Shown here one piece after another: positions 26,444-34,696 of a DNA stretch of 64,000 nucleotides (the stretch's first letter is position 1; every line of letters starts with the position of its first letter). The notes beneath the pieces were generated by a model. The model searched no databases. It had not been told where the DNA came from and saw only the letters and a list, made by a program, of their open reading frames with translations. Position numbers and translations under genes: made by a program. Origin of the DNA: Acidimicrobiia bacterium (GTDB taxonomy: Bacteria > Actinomycetota > Acidimicrobiia > IMCC26256 > JAOSJM01); the NCBI GenBank assembly GCA_027494165.1, contig JAOSJM010000006.1:124001-188000 (forward strand), in the 5' to 3' direction.

Positions 26444-27273
26444 CGCAGCAGACCCACTCGCCACCCGCCATCTCGGAGGAGGTGTCCGCCGAGCGGAGGT
26501 TCCGCCTCCCCCGGCGGCAAGGTGCTGCGCGACGGACGGCGCCTCTACTGGTGGGCGGAGCTCGTCGCCATCCTCGCCTTCTACGGCGTGTACTCGACCA
26601 TCCGCAACAGCACCGAGGGCGGGACCGCCGCGGCCCGCTCCCACGCCCTCGACATCATCCGCTGGCAGCGCGACCTCGGCATCTACCACGAGGAGACGCT
26701 CCAGGACTGGGCGCTGCACTTCAAGCCGCTCGTCGTGTTCATGAACTACTTCTACGGCTCGCTCCACTTCGTCGTGACGGCGGGGGTCGGGATCTGGCTC
26801 TTCCGGAGGTTCCGTGACCACTACCCGCTGTGGAGGAACACCCTGGGCATCGCCACCGGGATGGCCCTCATCGGCTTCGCGCTCTGGCCGCTCATGCCCC
26901 CCGGCTGCTGCCCGACGGCTTCGGGTTCGTCGACACCCTCGCGAGGTACCCGACCTTCTGGTCGTTCAACTCGAAGACGATGAGCAACATCTCCAACCAG
27001 TACGCGGCCATGCCGAGCGTCCACTGCGTCTGGGCCCTGTGGTGCGCGTGCGTCGTGGTCCCCCGGGCCCGAGGGACGTGGGCCAAGGTGCTCTTCGCGC
27101 TGTACCCGCTGCTCACCGTCACCGCCATCGTCCTCACCGGCAACCACTACTTCCTCGACGCCGTCGGCGGGTTCGTGGTCCTCGGCGTGGGGTACCTCCT
27201 CGCCCGCAGGTTCACGAGGGCCGGGAGGGGCGAACCGCGACCGGACCTCGGCGGGGTGACCGCCCCGGCCTGA
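26440..27273 (+). CDS. PAP2-superfamily phosphatase / inositol-phosphotransferase-like membrane protein (two frame breaks)
   Basis: The core starts around LRDGRRLYWWAELVAILAFYG and continues through several helices. After a break at a CCCCCC run (26897-26902) come the family motifs YAAMPSVHCVWALW (P-S-x-H) and GNHYFLDAVGG. This is the PAP2_C/Aur1-like arrangement used for phosphate or phosphoinositol transfer on lipids. The ATG at 26440 overlapping the preceding stop is out of frame with the core (another break near 26500), so the N-terminus is uncertain; a GTG at 26522 is the alternative. Confidence 0.75.
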
Positions 27274-27322
27274 AGCCCGCGGAGTTGCGGCGCTCTCGCA
27301 GCGTGGCCGAACCTGTCCCGGC

Positions 27323-28075
27323 ATGGACCTCGACCACGTCGCCCTCGCGACCGCCGACGTCACCGACGCCCTCGACTTCTTCGTGGGCCGGCTCGGCGGA
27401 ACGATCCTCTTCGGGGGGCAGGGACCGGGGTTCCGGCCCATGACGCTGCGGATCGGCGACGCCCACGAGGGCATGAACGTGGAGCTCCTCGAACCCTGGG
27501 ACACGCATCGGTCCGACTTCCTCGCCCGCTTCCTCGAACGCGACGGCGAGGGACCGCATCACCTGACGTTCAAGGTCCCGGACCTGCGCGCCACGCTCGA
27601 GCGCGTGGGCGACGCCGGGCTCCACCCGGTGAACGTCGACCTCTCGAACCCGGCCTGGATGGAGGCGTTCCTCCATCCCCGCGAGGTCCAAGGGACGGTC
27701 GTCCAGCTCGCCCAGGCCGCGGACATCTTCGGGGATCGGGCCGAGCTCCTCGCTCACGTGGCCGACCACGGCCCCCGGGGGAACCCCGCCTGGTGGCCGC
27801 CGGCGCCGCCCGCGGGGCCCCGCGCGTCCATGCGGCGCGTCGTGATCGGAACGCCGTCGCTCCCCGAGACCCGGAGCCTCTACACGGGCCTGCTCGAGGG
27901 CGAGGAGATCGAGTCCGGGGAGGGCTGGGTGGAGCTGGCCTGGCCGGGAGGAGCGAGGGTGCGCCTGGAGTCGCGCGGCGGGGCGCCGGGCGTCGACCGG
28001 CTCGAGTACCGCCAGCCGGGGTCGCGACGCGAGGACCTGATCGCGGGGACCCGCCTCGTGGCCGTCGTCGACTGA
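27323..28075 (+). CDS. VOC-superfamily (glyoxalase-like) protein
   Basis: The 250-aa protein has one clear vicinal-oxygen-chelate module: MDLDHVALATADVTDALDFFVGRLGG, NVELLEPWDT and HHLTFKVPDLRATLERV. His near the start, the glutamate in the VELLEP strand and His of HHLTF are candidate metal ligands, as in methylmalonyl-CoA epimerase. A second, degenerate module follows (RRVVIGTPSLPETRSLYTGLL). Substrate unknown; possible roles include dioxygenase or epimerase activity. Confidence 0.8.
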   Translation: MDLDHVALATADVTDALDFFVGRLGGTILFGGQGPGFRPMTLRIGDAHEGMNVELLEPWDTHRSDFLARFLERDGEGPHHLTFKVPDLRATLERVGDAGLHPVNVDLSNPAWMEAFLHPREVQGTVVQLAQAADIFGDRAELLAHVADHGPRGNPAWWPPAPPAGPRASMRRVVIGTPSLPETRSLYTGLLEGEEIESGEGWVELAWPGGARVRLESRGGAPGVDRLEYRQPGSRREDLIAGTRLVAVVD

Positions 28076-28103
28076 GGATCCCCCGGGAGGTCGAGGGGCC
28101 GGG

Positions 28104-28367
28104 TCAGCGCCGCCGCGCGACGGCGACGATCCAGCCGATCACGGCCCCGAGCACGGCCGAGACGAGGATCACGAGGACGAGCGGGAGCTCGGAGTCTCCG
28201 ACGATGTAGCTGACCTCGACCGAGTCGCGGTTGACGAGGCCCAGCCACAGGAGCAGGACGAGGACCACCGCGAAACCCAGGAGCTTCCCGCGCTGCACCC
28301 GCGGCGCGGGAGCCTCGGCCTCGTCGCCGCGCCGCTTCCGTGCCCTGCGTCCGCGCTCCTCGACCAT
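28104..28367 (-). CDS. Small LapA/DUF1049-family membrane protein
   Basis: An 87-aa protein with a basic N-terminal tail (ERGRRARKRRGDEAE) and two membrane helices (LLGFAVVLVLLLWLGLVNRD and LVLVILVSAVLGAVIGWIVA) joined by a short external loop SVEVSYIVGDSEL. The N-R-D-S-V-x-V loop is typical of LapA-domain proteins, whose role is poorly known. GGAGG lies 6 nt upstream of the ATG at 28367. It follows the LysR gene by about 20 bp on the same strand. Confidence 0.78.
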   Translation of the reverse strand: MVEERGRRARKRRGDEAEAPAPRVQRGKLLGFAVVLVLLLWLGLVNRDSVEVSYIVGDSELPLVLVILVSAVLGAVIGWIVAVARRR

Positions 28368-28387
28368 GAGCACCTCCCGGTTCGCGC

Positions 28388-29287
28388 TCACGCTACCCCC
28401 GCGCCGCGCTCCTGGCCGGCCACGAGGCGCAGCACGCCCTCTCGAACCGCCCGGTCGGCGAGCGAGAGGTGGGCGTCGTGGGCCGTGATCAGGGCCAGGC
28501 GACGGGGGGGCATGCCCGCGATCCGGAGGGTCCGGAGCCCCTCGAGCACCGGAGGCACGGCGGTCTCGGGGAGCACCGAGGCCCCACCGCCCGCGGCGAC
28601 GAGCTCGGCGATGAGCCGGATCCCCTCGACCTCGATCGGGACGTGCAGGGTGAACCCCTGCGCCGCGGCCGCCGCCTCCACCTCCAGACGAAGGGGGTTG
28701 CCCGCGGGAGGGAGCACCAGCGACAGGGTCGCCAGCACCCCGACGTCGATCGGCTCCTCGGGGAGGGGCGCGTCCTCGCGCGCGAGGACGACGAGCGCCT
28801 CCTCCATGAGGTGCTCGACGACGAGTCGCCGGTCCAGGACGGGTTCGGTGACGACCGCCTGGGCCAGCTCGTGGTCCACGACGTCGCTGGCGAGCCGCTC
28901 GGAGGCACCCTCGCTCACCCGGAGACGGATGCCGGAGGCCTGGTCCCGGAGGTCGGCCACCAGCGCGGGCACGAGCCAGCGGCTGGCGGTCCCGACGACC
29001 CCGATGCTGGCCGAGCCGGCCTCGAGGCCCTGGAGCATCGACAGGTCGGCCCGCATGGCCTGGAGCTCCCGGCGAATCCGGCGGGCCCGCTCGAGCACGA
29101 CCTCGCCACATTCCGTGGGGGTGGCACCGCGGCGACTGCGGGTGAGCAGGGTCACGCCGAGCTGCTCCTCGAGCTGGCGGATCTGCTCCGAGACGTTCGA
29201 CTGCACCGTGTTCAGGGCATCGGCGGCCGCGGTGAAGGAGCCCTCCTCAGCGATGGCGAGGAGGGTGTCGAGATGGCGCAGCTCCAT
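28388..29287 (-). CDS. LysR-family transcriptional regulator
   Basis: The 299-aa protein begins MELRHLDTLLAIAEEGSFTAAADALNTVQSNVSEQIRQLEEQLGV, the standard LysR helix-turn-helix, and continues with a periplasmic-binding-protein-like effector domain (SASIGVVGTASRWLVPALVADL onward). GGAGG lies 6 nt before the ATG at 29287. It is divergent from whiB, and a GATAG-N7-CTATC repeat (T-N11-A type) lies 42 bp before its start, so autoregulation and control of whiB are plausible. Confidence 0.9.
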   Translation of the reverse strand: MELRHLDTLLAIAEEGSFTAAADALNTVQSNVSEQIRQLEEQLGVTLLTRSRRGATPTECGEVVLERARRIRRELQAMRADLSMLQGLEAGSASIGVVGTASRWLVPALVADLRDQASGIRLRVSEGASERLASDVVDHELAQAVVTEPVLDRRLVVEHLMEEALVVLAREDAPLPEEPIDVGVLATLSLVLPPAGNPLRLEVEAAAAAQGFTLHVPIEVEGIRLIAELVAAGGGASVLPETAVPPVLEGLRTLRIAGMPPRRLALITAHDAHLSLADRAVREGVLRLVAGQERGAGVA

Positions 29288-29328
29288 GGCGACCTCCCGG
29301 GTGCTCACGCTGGGTGATACATCGTCAG

Positions 29329-29345
29329 GATAGATGGATACTATC
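29329..29345. promoter_or_regulatory. Candidate LysR binding site (T-N11-A)
   Basis: GATAG-N7-CTATC at 29329-29345 fits the LysR T-N11-A rule inside an inverted repeat and lies in the lysR/whiB divergent intergenic region, 42 bp upstream of the lysR ATG. It is the only AT-rich stretch there. Confidence 0.45.
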
Positions 29346-29402
29346 ACTTCTACCCGTTGGACAGATTCCGTCCGGTGGTGTTGCATGTTCCGTCGGAGAA
29401 CG

Positions 29403-29440
29403 AATCGGGGAGCCGGCTTCCCCCAGCCGGCTCCCCGATT
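29403..29440 (+). promoter_or_regulatory. 16-bp perfect hairpin in the whiB leader
   Basis: AATCGGGGAGCCGGCT (29403-29418) pairs with AGCCGGCTCCCCGATT (29425-29440) around TCCCCC. It ends 28 nt before the whiB GTG and just upstream of its GGAGG. A short reading frame starting ATGTTCCGTCGG runs through the hairpin. This may be a terminator/attenuator or a structure that controls translation. Confidence 0.6.
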
Positions 29441-29467
29441 TCCAACCCACCGTCCTCGGGAGGTCGT

Positions 29468-29815
29468 GTGGCCGCGGAGGCCGTGTCCAATCGCATCTTC
29501 ACCGGCCCGCTCACCTGGATGAGCCGGGCCGTCTGTCGCGGCGAGAGCGTGCTGTTCTTCGCCCCTCCGGGCGAGCGGCCCGAGGCCCGGATCCTGCGGG
29601 AGTCCAAGGCCCGGGCCGTCTGCGAGCAGTGCCCGGTGCTCGAGCCCTGCCGCCACTGGGCCCGCGAGCAGCGCGAGTACGGCTTCTGGGGCGGTGAGTC
29701 CGAGGAGGAGCGGGCCGCCGCCGGCTACCGCGTCGACATGCCCGTCGGCCGGGTCGCCCGCTACCCGAAGGGCGACGGCACGCCGGTGCAGCCTCGCACG
29801 CCCCGGGTCGCCTGA
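29468..29815 (+). CDS. WhiB-family iron-sulfur transcriptional regulator
   Basis: A 115-aa WhiB-like protein with the four cluster cysteines (AVCRG; AVCEQCPVLEPC, i.e. C-x29-C-x2-C-x5-C), the turn motif GFWGGESEEER and a basic DNA-contacting C-terminus. WhiB proteins bind a [4Fe-4S] cluster and work with the housekeeping sigma factor. The GTG at 29468 has GGAGG 4 nt upstream; a TTG at 29357 would place the leader hairpin inside the protein. Which WhiB subclass it is (WhiB1 to WhiB7) cannot be settled, but it lacks an obvious WhiB7 AT-hook. Confidence 0.92.
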   Translation: MAAEAVSNRIFTGPLTWMSRAVCRGESVLFFAPPGERPEARILRESKARAVCEQCPVLEPCRHWAREQREYGFWGGESEEERAAAGYRVDMPVGRVARYPKGDGTPVQPRTPRVA

Positions 29816-29892
29816 CGTCGCACCGGGCACCGCCCGACACCGGCCCACCCCGGACCGGTAGCCTCCCGCCGAGGCACCACGAGGGGAGGGGC

Positions 29893-30956
29893 GTGTCCAG
29901 CACCGGTCCGGAGACCGGTCCCGACGGCGTCGACCTGGCGGCGCTGCGGGCCTGGTTCGTCGAGCACGTCACCGGAGCCGCGGATCGGCCGCTCGACGCG
30001 CACCTCGTCCCGGGTGGTCGGTCCAACCTCACCTACGTCGTCTCCGACGGCGCGCAGGAGTGGGTCCTGCGCCGTCCCCCGCTGGGCCACGTCCTGCCCA
30101 CCGCGCACGACATGGCCCGCGAGCACCGGGTGCTGAGCGCCCTCGCGGCCACCGACGTCCCCGTGCCCCGGACGTTCGCCATCTGCGCCGACCCCGGGGT
30201 CATCGGGGCCCCGTTCTACGTCATGGAGCGGGTGGAGGGACGGGTCCTGCGCACCCACGACGACCTCGCCACGCTGAACCCCGCCCAGGCCACCCGCTGC
30301 TCCGACGCGCTGGTCGACGTTCTCGCCCGGATCCACTCCGTCGACCACGAGCGCGTCGGCCTCGGGGACTTCGGGCACCCCGACGGCTACCTCGAGCGCC
30401 AGGTCCGCCGTTGGGGCCAGCAGTGGGAGCGCTCGAAGACCCGCGAGCTCCCCGAGGTCGACGAGCTGGCCCGTCGGCTGCGAGCCGCGCTCCCCGAGCC
30501 CGGCCGACCGGCCATCGTGCACGGCGACTACCGCCTCGAGAACACGATGCTGGCCCCCGACGACCCCGGGCGGATCGTCGCCGTGCTCGACTGGGAGATG
30601 GCGACCCTCGGCGATCCCCTCACCGACCTCGGCTTCTTCCTGGTGTTCTGGGGGAGGTCGACGGGGACGCCGTTCCGGCCGGTGCCGCGGTCCGCCGCCT
30701 TCCGGGGTTCCTCTCGGGCGACGAGATCGTGTCGCGCTACGCGGCCCGGGCCGGTCGGGCCGTCGACGCCCTGGACTGGTACGTCGCCTTCGCCAGCTAC
30801 AAGCTCGCCGTGATCCTCGAGGGGATCCACGCCCGGTTCCTCATGGGCAAGACCGTGGGCGAGGGCTTCGCGGGACTCGGCGAGGGTGTCCCCGTCCTCG
30901 CCGGGGCGGCCCTCGAGCGGGCCGGTCGCTCCTCGATCGCGGCGCTGCGCCGCTGA
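29893..30956 (+). CDS. APH-family phosphotransferase (ACAD10/FadE36-like; frame broken near 30650)
   Basis: Kinase-like fold of the aminoglycoside phosphotransferase family, here of the type linked to acyl-CoA metabolism rather than resistance. Seen are GGRSNLTYVVSDG (nucleotide loop), VLRRPPLGHVLPTAHDMAREHRV, the catalytic loop IVHGDYRLENTM and the metal motif VLDWEMATLGDPLTDLG. A missing base in the GGGGG run at 30650-30654 shifts the frame; the rest (GFLSGDEIVSRYAARAG to SIAALRR) follows, giving 354 aa. GTG start after GAGGGGAGG. Confidence 0.87.
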
Positions 30957-30965
30957 CCGCCGCGA

Positions 30966-31001
30966 CCCCGGGGCGGAACGCCCCGGCCCCGGGGCGGAAC
31001 G
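30966..31001. repeat. Short direct repeat/hairpin between convergent genes
   Basis: CCCCGGGGCGGAACG occurs at 30966-30980 and 30987-31001 with GGGGCG/CGCCCC self-complementarity, in the 62-bp gap between the phosphotransferase stop and the convergent gene ending at 31019. Probably a bidirectional terminator. Confidence 0.4.
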
Positions 31002-31018
31002 GCGGTGACCCGTCGGGG

Positions 31019-31378
31019 CTACAGGAGCGCCAGCGCCTCCATGACCCCGGTGTACGTGCCCATGGCCTCCTGCACCGACTGCTCGTTGCCGCCCATGCAG
31101 AGCTCGACCCTGAAACCCTCCACGATCGAGCTCGCCTCGGCGTGCAGCCGGCGCGTCTCCTCCTCGGCCTGGAGGGCGAGCAGCTCCTCGAGGTCCCCCT
31201 CGACGAGCATCATCCCGCCTGCGGCCCCGATGAGGTTGAAGTACTCGCGGTGCCCCTCGATCCGCCCTTCCTTGGCCAGGTCGTCGTAGAAGGTGAGGGC
31301 CCGCCCGAAGACCTCCAGGCTCTGGCGCTCCCGTCCCCGGACCGGCGGACCCCAGCTGATGACCGTGGCGCCCTTCAT
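31019..31378 (-). CDS. Conserved hypothetical protein, 119 aa
   Basis: I cannot name this protein. It starts MKGATVISWGPPVRGRERQSLEVFGRALTFYDDLAKEGRIEGHREYFNLIG, which suggests a ferredoxin-like dimeric alpha/beta-barrel fold of the EthD/YCII kind (strand, helix, strand), and ends in a helix GTYTGVMEALALL. A GGGGGGAGAGAG purine tract precedes the ATG at 31378. It converges with the phosphotransferase gene and is divergent from the FAH-family gene. Confidence 0.6.
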   Translation of the reverse strand: MKGATVISWGPPVRGRERQSLEVFGRALTFYDDLAKEGRIEGHREYFNLIGAAGGMMLVEGDLEELLALQAEEETRRLHAEASSIVEGFRVELCMGGNEQSVQEAMGTYTGVMEALALL

Positions 31379-31503
31379 CGGCTCTCTCCCCCCTGCGGCC
31401 CCGGGCAGGCCACCTCGCGAGTATCCGTCTGTGACCTTCCGGATACAAGAGCGGCCGCCAGCGGACCCCCCTACGCTGGCCACACGCGAAGGAGGGCGCC
31501 GGG

Positions 31504-32334
31504 GTGCGACTGGTCACGATCGGGGGACGGATCCACGCTCTGACCACCGACGGCCGGGGCGCGGTCGACCTGGGCGGGCTCACCGGGCTCCCGTCCGACC
31601 CGGCGTCGTTCCTCGCCCGGGGGCGTGGCCGCGGCGACGGCGCTCCTGCCGGGCGCTCGGCCCGACGTGGTGCCGCTTCCCCGGCTCGACGCCCCCGTCC
31701 CGCGACCCCGGATGGTGTGGGCGATCGGGCTCAACTACCGGGACCACGTGGCCGAGACGGGCGGCTCGCTGCCCGAGGTGCCGACGGTCTTCGTCAAGTC
31801 TCCCGGTGCCGTGATCGGCCCGGACGAAGCGATCGTCGTCCCGCCGCACGTGACCCAGCCGGACTACGAGGGTGAGGTCGCGGTCGTGATCGGTCGCCGG
31901 GGCCGCGACGTCCCCGAAGACGAGGCGCTCGACCACGTCGCCGGCGTGACCTGTGCCCACGACGTGAGCAGTCGCGACCACCAGTTCGTCACCGGCCAGT
32001 GGTCGTGGTCCAAGTCGTTCGACACGTTCTGCCCCCTCGGCCCGGTGCTCGTCACCCCCGACGAGGTCGACGTCGACGACGTGCCCCTCGAGACCCGCCT
32101 CAACGGCGAGGTCGTCCAGGCGTCGCGCACGAGCCAGATGGTCTTCCCGATCGCCCGGCTGGTGGCCCACCTCTCCCGGGGACGACCCTCGAGCCGGGCG
32201 ACGTGATCCTCACCGGGACCCCGGCCGGTGTCGGGGTCGCCCGCACGCCACCGCGCTGGCTCGTGGACGGCGACATGGTCGAGGTCTCGGTCGGAGGCGT
32301 GGGCACGCTGCGCAACCCCGTCGTGCGACCGTAG
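31504..32334 (+). CDS. Fumarylacetoacetate hydrolase family protein (frame broken at about 31620 and 32178)
   Basis: FAH-family enzymes cleave or hydrate 2-oxo compounds in aromatic catabolism. Visible are [13 protein letters not shown], the metal-ligand region [41 protein letters not shown] and [14 protein letters not shown]. The gene is read in three pieces: an apparent extra G near 31619-31623, then a missing G near 32178-32181. Repaired length 276 aa, typical for the 2-hydroxyhepta-2,4-diene-1,7-dioate isomerase/hydratase group. GTG start with GGAGG 8 nt upstream. Confidence 0.88.
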
Positions 32335-32393
32335 TCCGGCGCGCGGGACCGCCGGCGTCCGGCCGCCACGCCGCCCGGCGTAAGGTGGGCACG

Positions 32394-33272
32394 ATGCACG
32401 GACTCGTCTGGCACGACCGTCCGGCGCTCGAACGGCCCCTGCTCCTCGCCGCCTTCGAGGGCTGGAACGACGCGGCCGACGCCGCCTCCGACGCGCTCGA
32501 GTGGCTCCGCCGGCGCCTCGACACCGGCCCGCTGGCGATGATCGACCCCGAGGAGCACGTCGACTACCAGTCGACCCGCCCGCGGGTCGAGCTCGTCGAC
32601 GGCGTGGTGAAGGAGATCCGCTGGCCCGCGTACGAGCTCGTCGCCGCCCGGGCCGCGTCACGGGACCTGGTGCTGCTCACGGGGGCGGAGCCCAGCTACC
32701 GGTGGCGCTCGTTCTGCGCGACGGTGCTCACGGTCGTCCGCGAGGCGGGCTGCGAGCTCGTGGTGACCCTCGGGTCCCTCCTCGCCGACGTGCCCCACAC
32801 CCACCCCGTGCGGATCACCGGGGCCGCCACCGAGCCGGACCTGGCGGCGCGCACGGGTCTCGAGGGCTCCCGCTACGAGGGGCCCACCGGGATCGTGGGC
32901 GTGCTCCACGACGCCTGCCGGCAGGCGGGTGTCCCGTCGGTGTCGCTGTGGTCGCCGGTCCCTCACTACGTGGCCTCGCCGCCGAACCCCCCGGCGACCC
33001 GCGGGCTGCTGTCGGGTCTCGGCCGTCTGGCCGACCTGTCCCTGGACCTCCGGGAGCTCGACGTCCTGGCCCACGCCTGGAGGGCGTCGGTGGACGAGGT
33101 GGTGGCCGACGACCCCCAGGTGGCCGCCTACGTGCGCCGCCTCGAAGAGCAGGCCGACCGACCGCCGGACCTCACCGGCGAGCTCGGGGCCGGGTCGGGC
33201 GAGCTGCCGTCGGGCGACGCCCTCGCCGCCGAGCTCGAGCGGTTCCTGCGCGACCAGCGTCGGGACGGCTGA
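32394..33272 (+). CDS. PAC2-family protein (proteasome assembly chaperone-like)
   Basis: The 292-aa protein carries the PAC2 fold: MHGLVWHDRPALERPLLLAAFEGWNDAADAASDALEWL at the start, then LVLLTGAEPSYRWRSF, VTLGSLLADVPHTHPVRITG and GPTGIVGVLHDACRQAGVPSVSLW. Actinobacterial PAC2 proteins (Rv2125 type) resemble eukaryotic and archaeal proteasome assembly chaperones; their job in bacteria is not settled. ATG at 32394 is preferred over a GTG three codons earlier. No proteasome gene is nearby. Confidence 0.85.
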   Translation: MHGLVWHDRPALERPLLLAAFEGWNDAADAASDALEWLRRRLDTGPLAMIDPEEHVDYQSTRPRVELVDGVVKEIRWPAYELVAARAASRDLVLLTGAEPSYRWRSFCATVLTVVREAGCELVVTLGSLLADVPHTHPVRITGAATEPDLAARTGLEGSRYEGPTGIVGVLHDACRQAGVPSVSLWSPVPHYVASPPNPPATRGLLSGLGRLADLSLDLRELDVLAHAWRASVDEVVADDPQVAAYVRRLEEQADRPPDLTGELGAGSGELPSGDALAAELERFLRDQRRDG

Positions 33273-33309
33273 CCGGCCACCGGGCGGAGCAGGCCGGCGC
33301 TCCGGACCC

Positions 33310-34644
33310 TCATCCCAGGAGGTCCTGCGCCACCGCCTCCCAGAGCTCGGTGGAGAGCCGGAGGGACTCCACGTCGACGCGCTCGTCGTTGCCGTGGAAC
33401 ATCGAGTAGTAGTCCTCGAAACCCATTCGCGCGCTGAACAGCCCGTAGCCGTACGCCACCGAGCCGGCCCGCCGGAAGAAGCGGGCGTCGGTCCCACCCG
33501 TCATGAGCATCGGCACGAGAGCCGATCCCTCGACGAGACGGCCGCTGACCCGGGCCAGGCTGTCCCACAGCGGCGTCTCCACCGGCGACTCGGTCGCGGG
33601 GTCGTCCCGGGACTCGATCTCCACGCTCCCGGCGAGGTCACCGAGCGCCTCGTCGAGCATCGCCCTCGCCTCGTCGCCGCTCTGGCCGGGGAGGGTCCTG
33701 ACATCGACCTCCAGCTCGACCCGGTCGGGGATGACGTTGGTCTTGGTCCCGCCGCGCGCCACGGTGGGAGCGAAGGTCGTATGCGTGCAGGAATGGGCCA
33801 TCCGGGCCAGCGACAGGGGCAGCTCCTCGCAGCGGGCCATCAGGCGCTCGGGATCCACCAGGTCGGCCGCGACGTCGCGGGGCAGGCCGATCGCCTCGAC
33901 GAACCGCCGCCAGGTCTCCTGGATCCGGGTGGCCGGGCGGTACTCGTGGAGGCGCCGGACGACCTCGGCCGCCGTGACCAGGGCGTTGTCGGTCCCGAAG
34001 GGCTGCGACCCGTGGCCCGGCGTCCCCCGGACGACCAGCTTCGACCAGTACGTGCCCTTCTCGGCCACGAGCACCGGCAACCGGATCCCCTCGCCCAGGG
34101 GTACCTGGAGGCCACCGGACTCGGTGACCACGTAGTCGGCCATCACGGCGTCGCGCTGGTGCTCGACGAGGTGCTCCGCGCCCCAGGTCCCCAGGGCCTC
34201 CTCGTCGGCCACGGCGAGGTAGACGAGGCTGCCACGGGGCCGGAACCCCTGGTCGGCGAGGCGGCGGACGGCGACGGCCATCGAGGCCGTGAGGTTCAGC
34301 ATGTCGACCGCACCCCGCCCCCAGACGACGCCGTCCACGAGCTCGCCGCCGAAGGGGTCGCGACTCCAGCCCTCGGGGTTCACCGGGACGACGTCGGTGT
34401 GGCCCATGAGGAGGAGGGTGGGCGCGGTCGGGTCGTGGCCCTCGATCCGGGCCACGAGACTGGCCCGGCCGGGCCGGGGCTCGTAGCGCTCGAGGTCGAG
34501 CCCGGCACCGGCCAGGAAGCCCGACAGCAGCTCGACGCTGCGGGCCTCGCCGCCCGAGGCCACGGTGCCGTCGTTGACGCACGCGTTGCGGATGAGCTGC
34601 TGGAGGAGGTCGATGACCTCGGCGGTGGGGTCGTCGCGGCCCAT
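33310..34644 (-). CDS. M20-family metallopeptidase
   Basis: A 444-aa zinc exopeptidase/deacylase of the M20 family. Metal and catalytic segments are LLLMGHTDVVPVNPEGW (H-x-D), GRGAVDMLNLTASM (G-x-x-D), AVADEEALGTWGAEHLV (E-E catalytic/ligand pair) and a C-terminal SMFHGNDERVDVES. The dimerisation domain lies between (VVRGTPGHGSQPFGTDNALV). The length and MFHGNDER ending resemble the ArgE/DapE/carboxypeptidase group. Substrate not determined. It follows the MBL gene on the same strand by 50 bp. Confidence 0.9.
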   Translation of the reverse strand: MGRDDPTAEVIDLLQQLIRNACVNDGTVASGGEARSVELLSGFLAGAGLDLERYEPRPGRASLVARIEGHDPTAPTLLLMGHTDVVPVNPEGWSRDPFGGELVDGVVWGRGAVDMLNLTASMAVAVRRLADQGFRPRGSLVYLAVADEEALGTWGAEHLVEHQRDAVMADYVVTESGGLQVPLGEGIRLPVLVAEKGTYWSKLVVRGTPGHGSQPFGTDNALVTAAEVVRRLHEYRPATRIQETWRRFVEAIGLPRDVAADLVDPERLMARCEELPLSLARMAHSCTHTTFAPTVARGGTKTNVIPDRVELEVDVRTLPGQSGDEARAMLDEALGDLAGSVEIESRDDPATESPVETPLWDSLARVSGRLVEGSALVPMLMTGGTDARFFRRAGSVAYGYGLFSARMGFEDYYSMFHGNDERVDVESLRLSTELWEAVAQDLLG

Positions 34645-34696
34645 CACCCGAACCCTACGGAGCCCGCCCGGCCGGGACAACCGACCGCCCGCGCCC

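Noticed and set aside
25442..26821. Long minus-strand extension of the alpha/beta-hydrolase frame (out to 26821)
   Set aside because: The hydrolase begins at the GTG at 25321 with a good ribosome site; the extension is antisense to the UPF0104 membrane gene and is highly charged.
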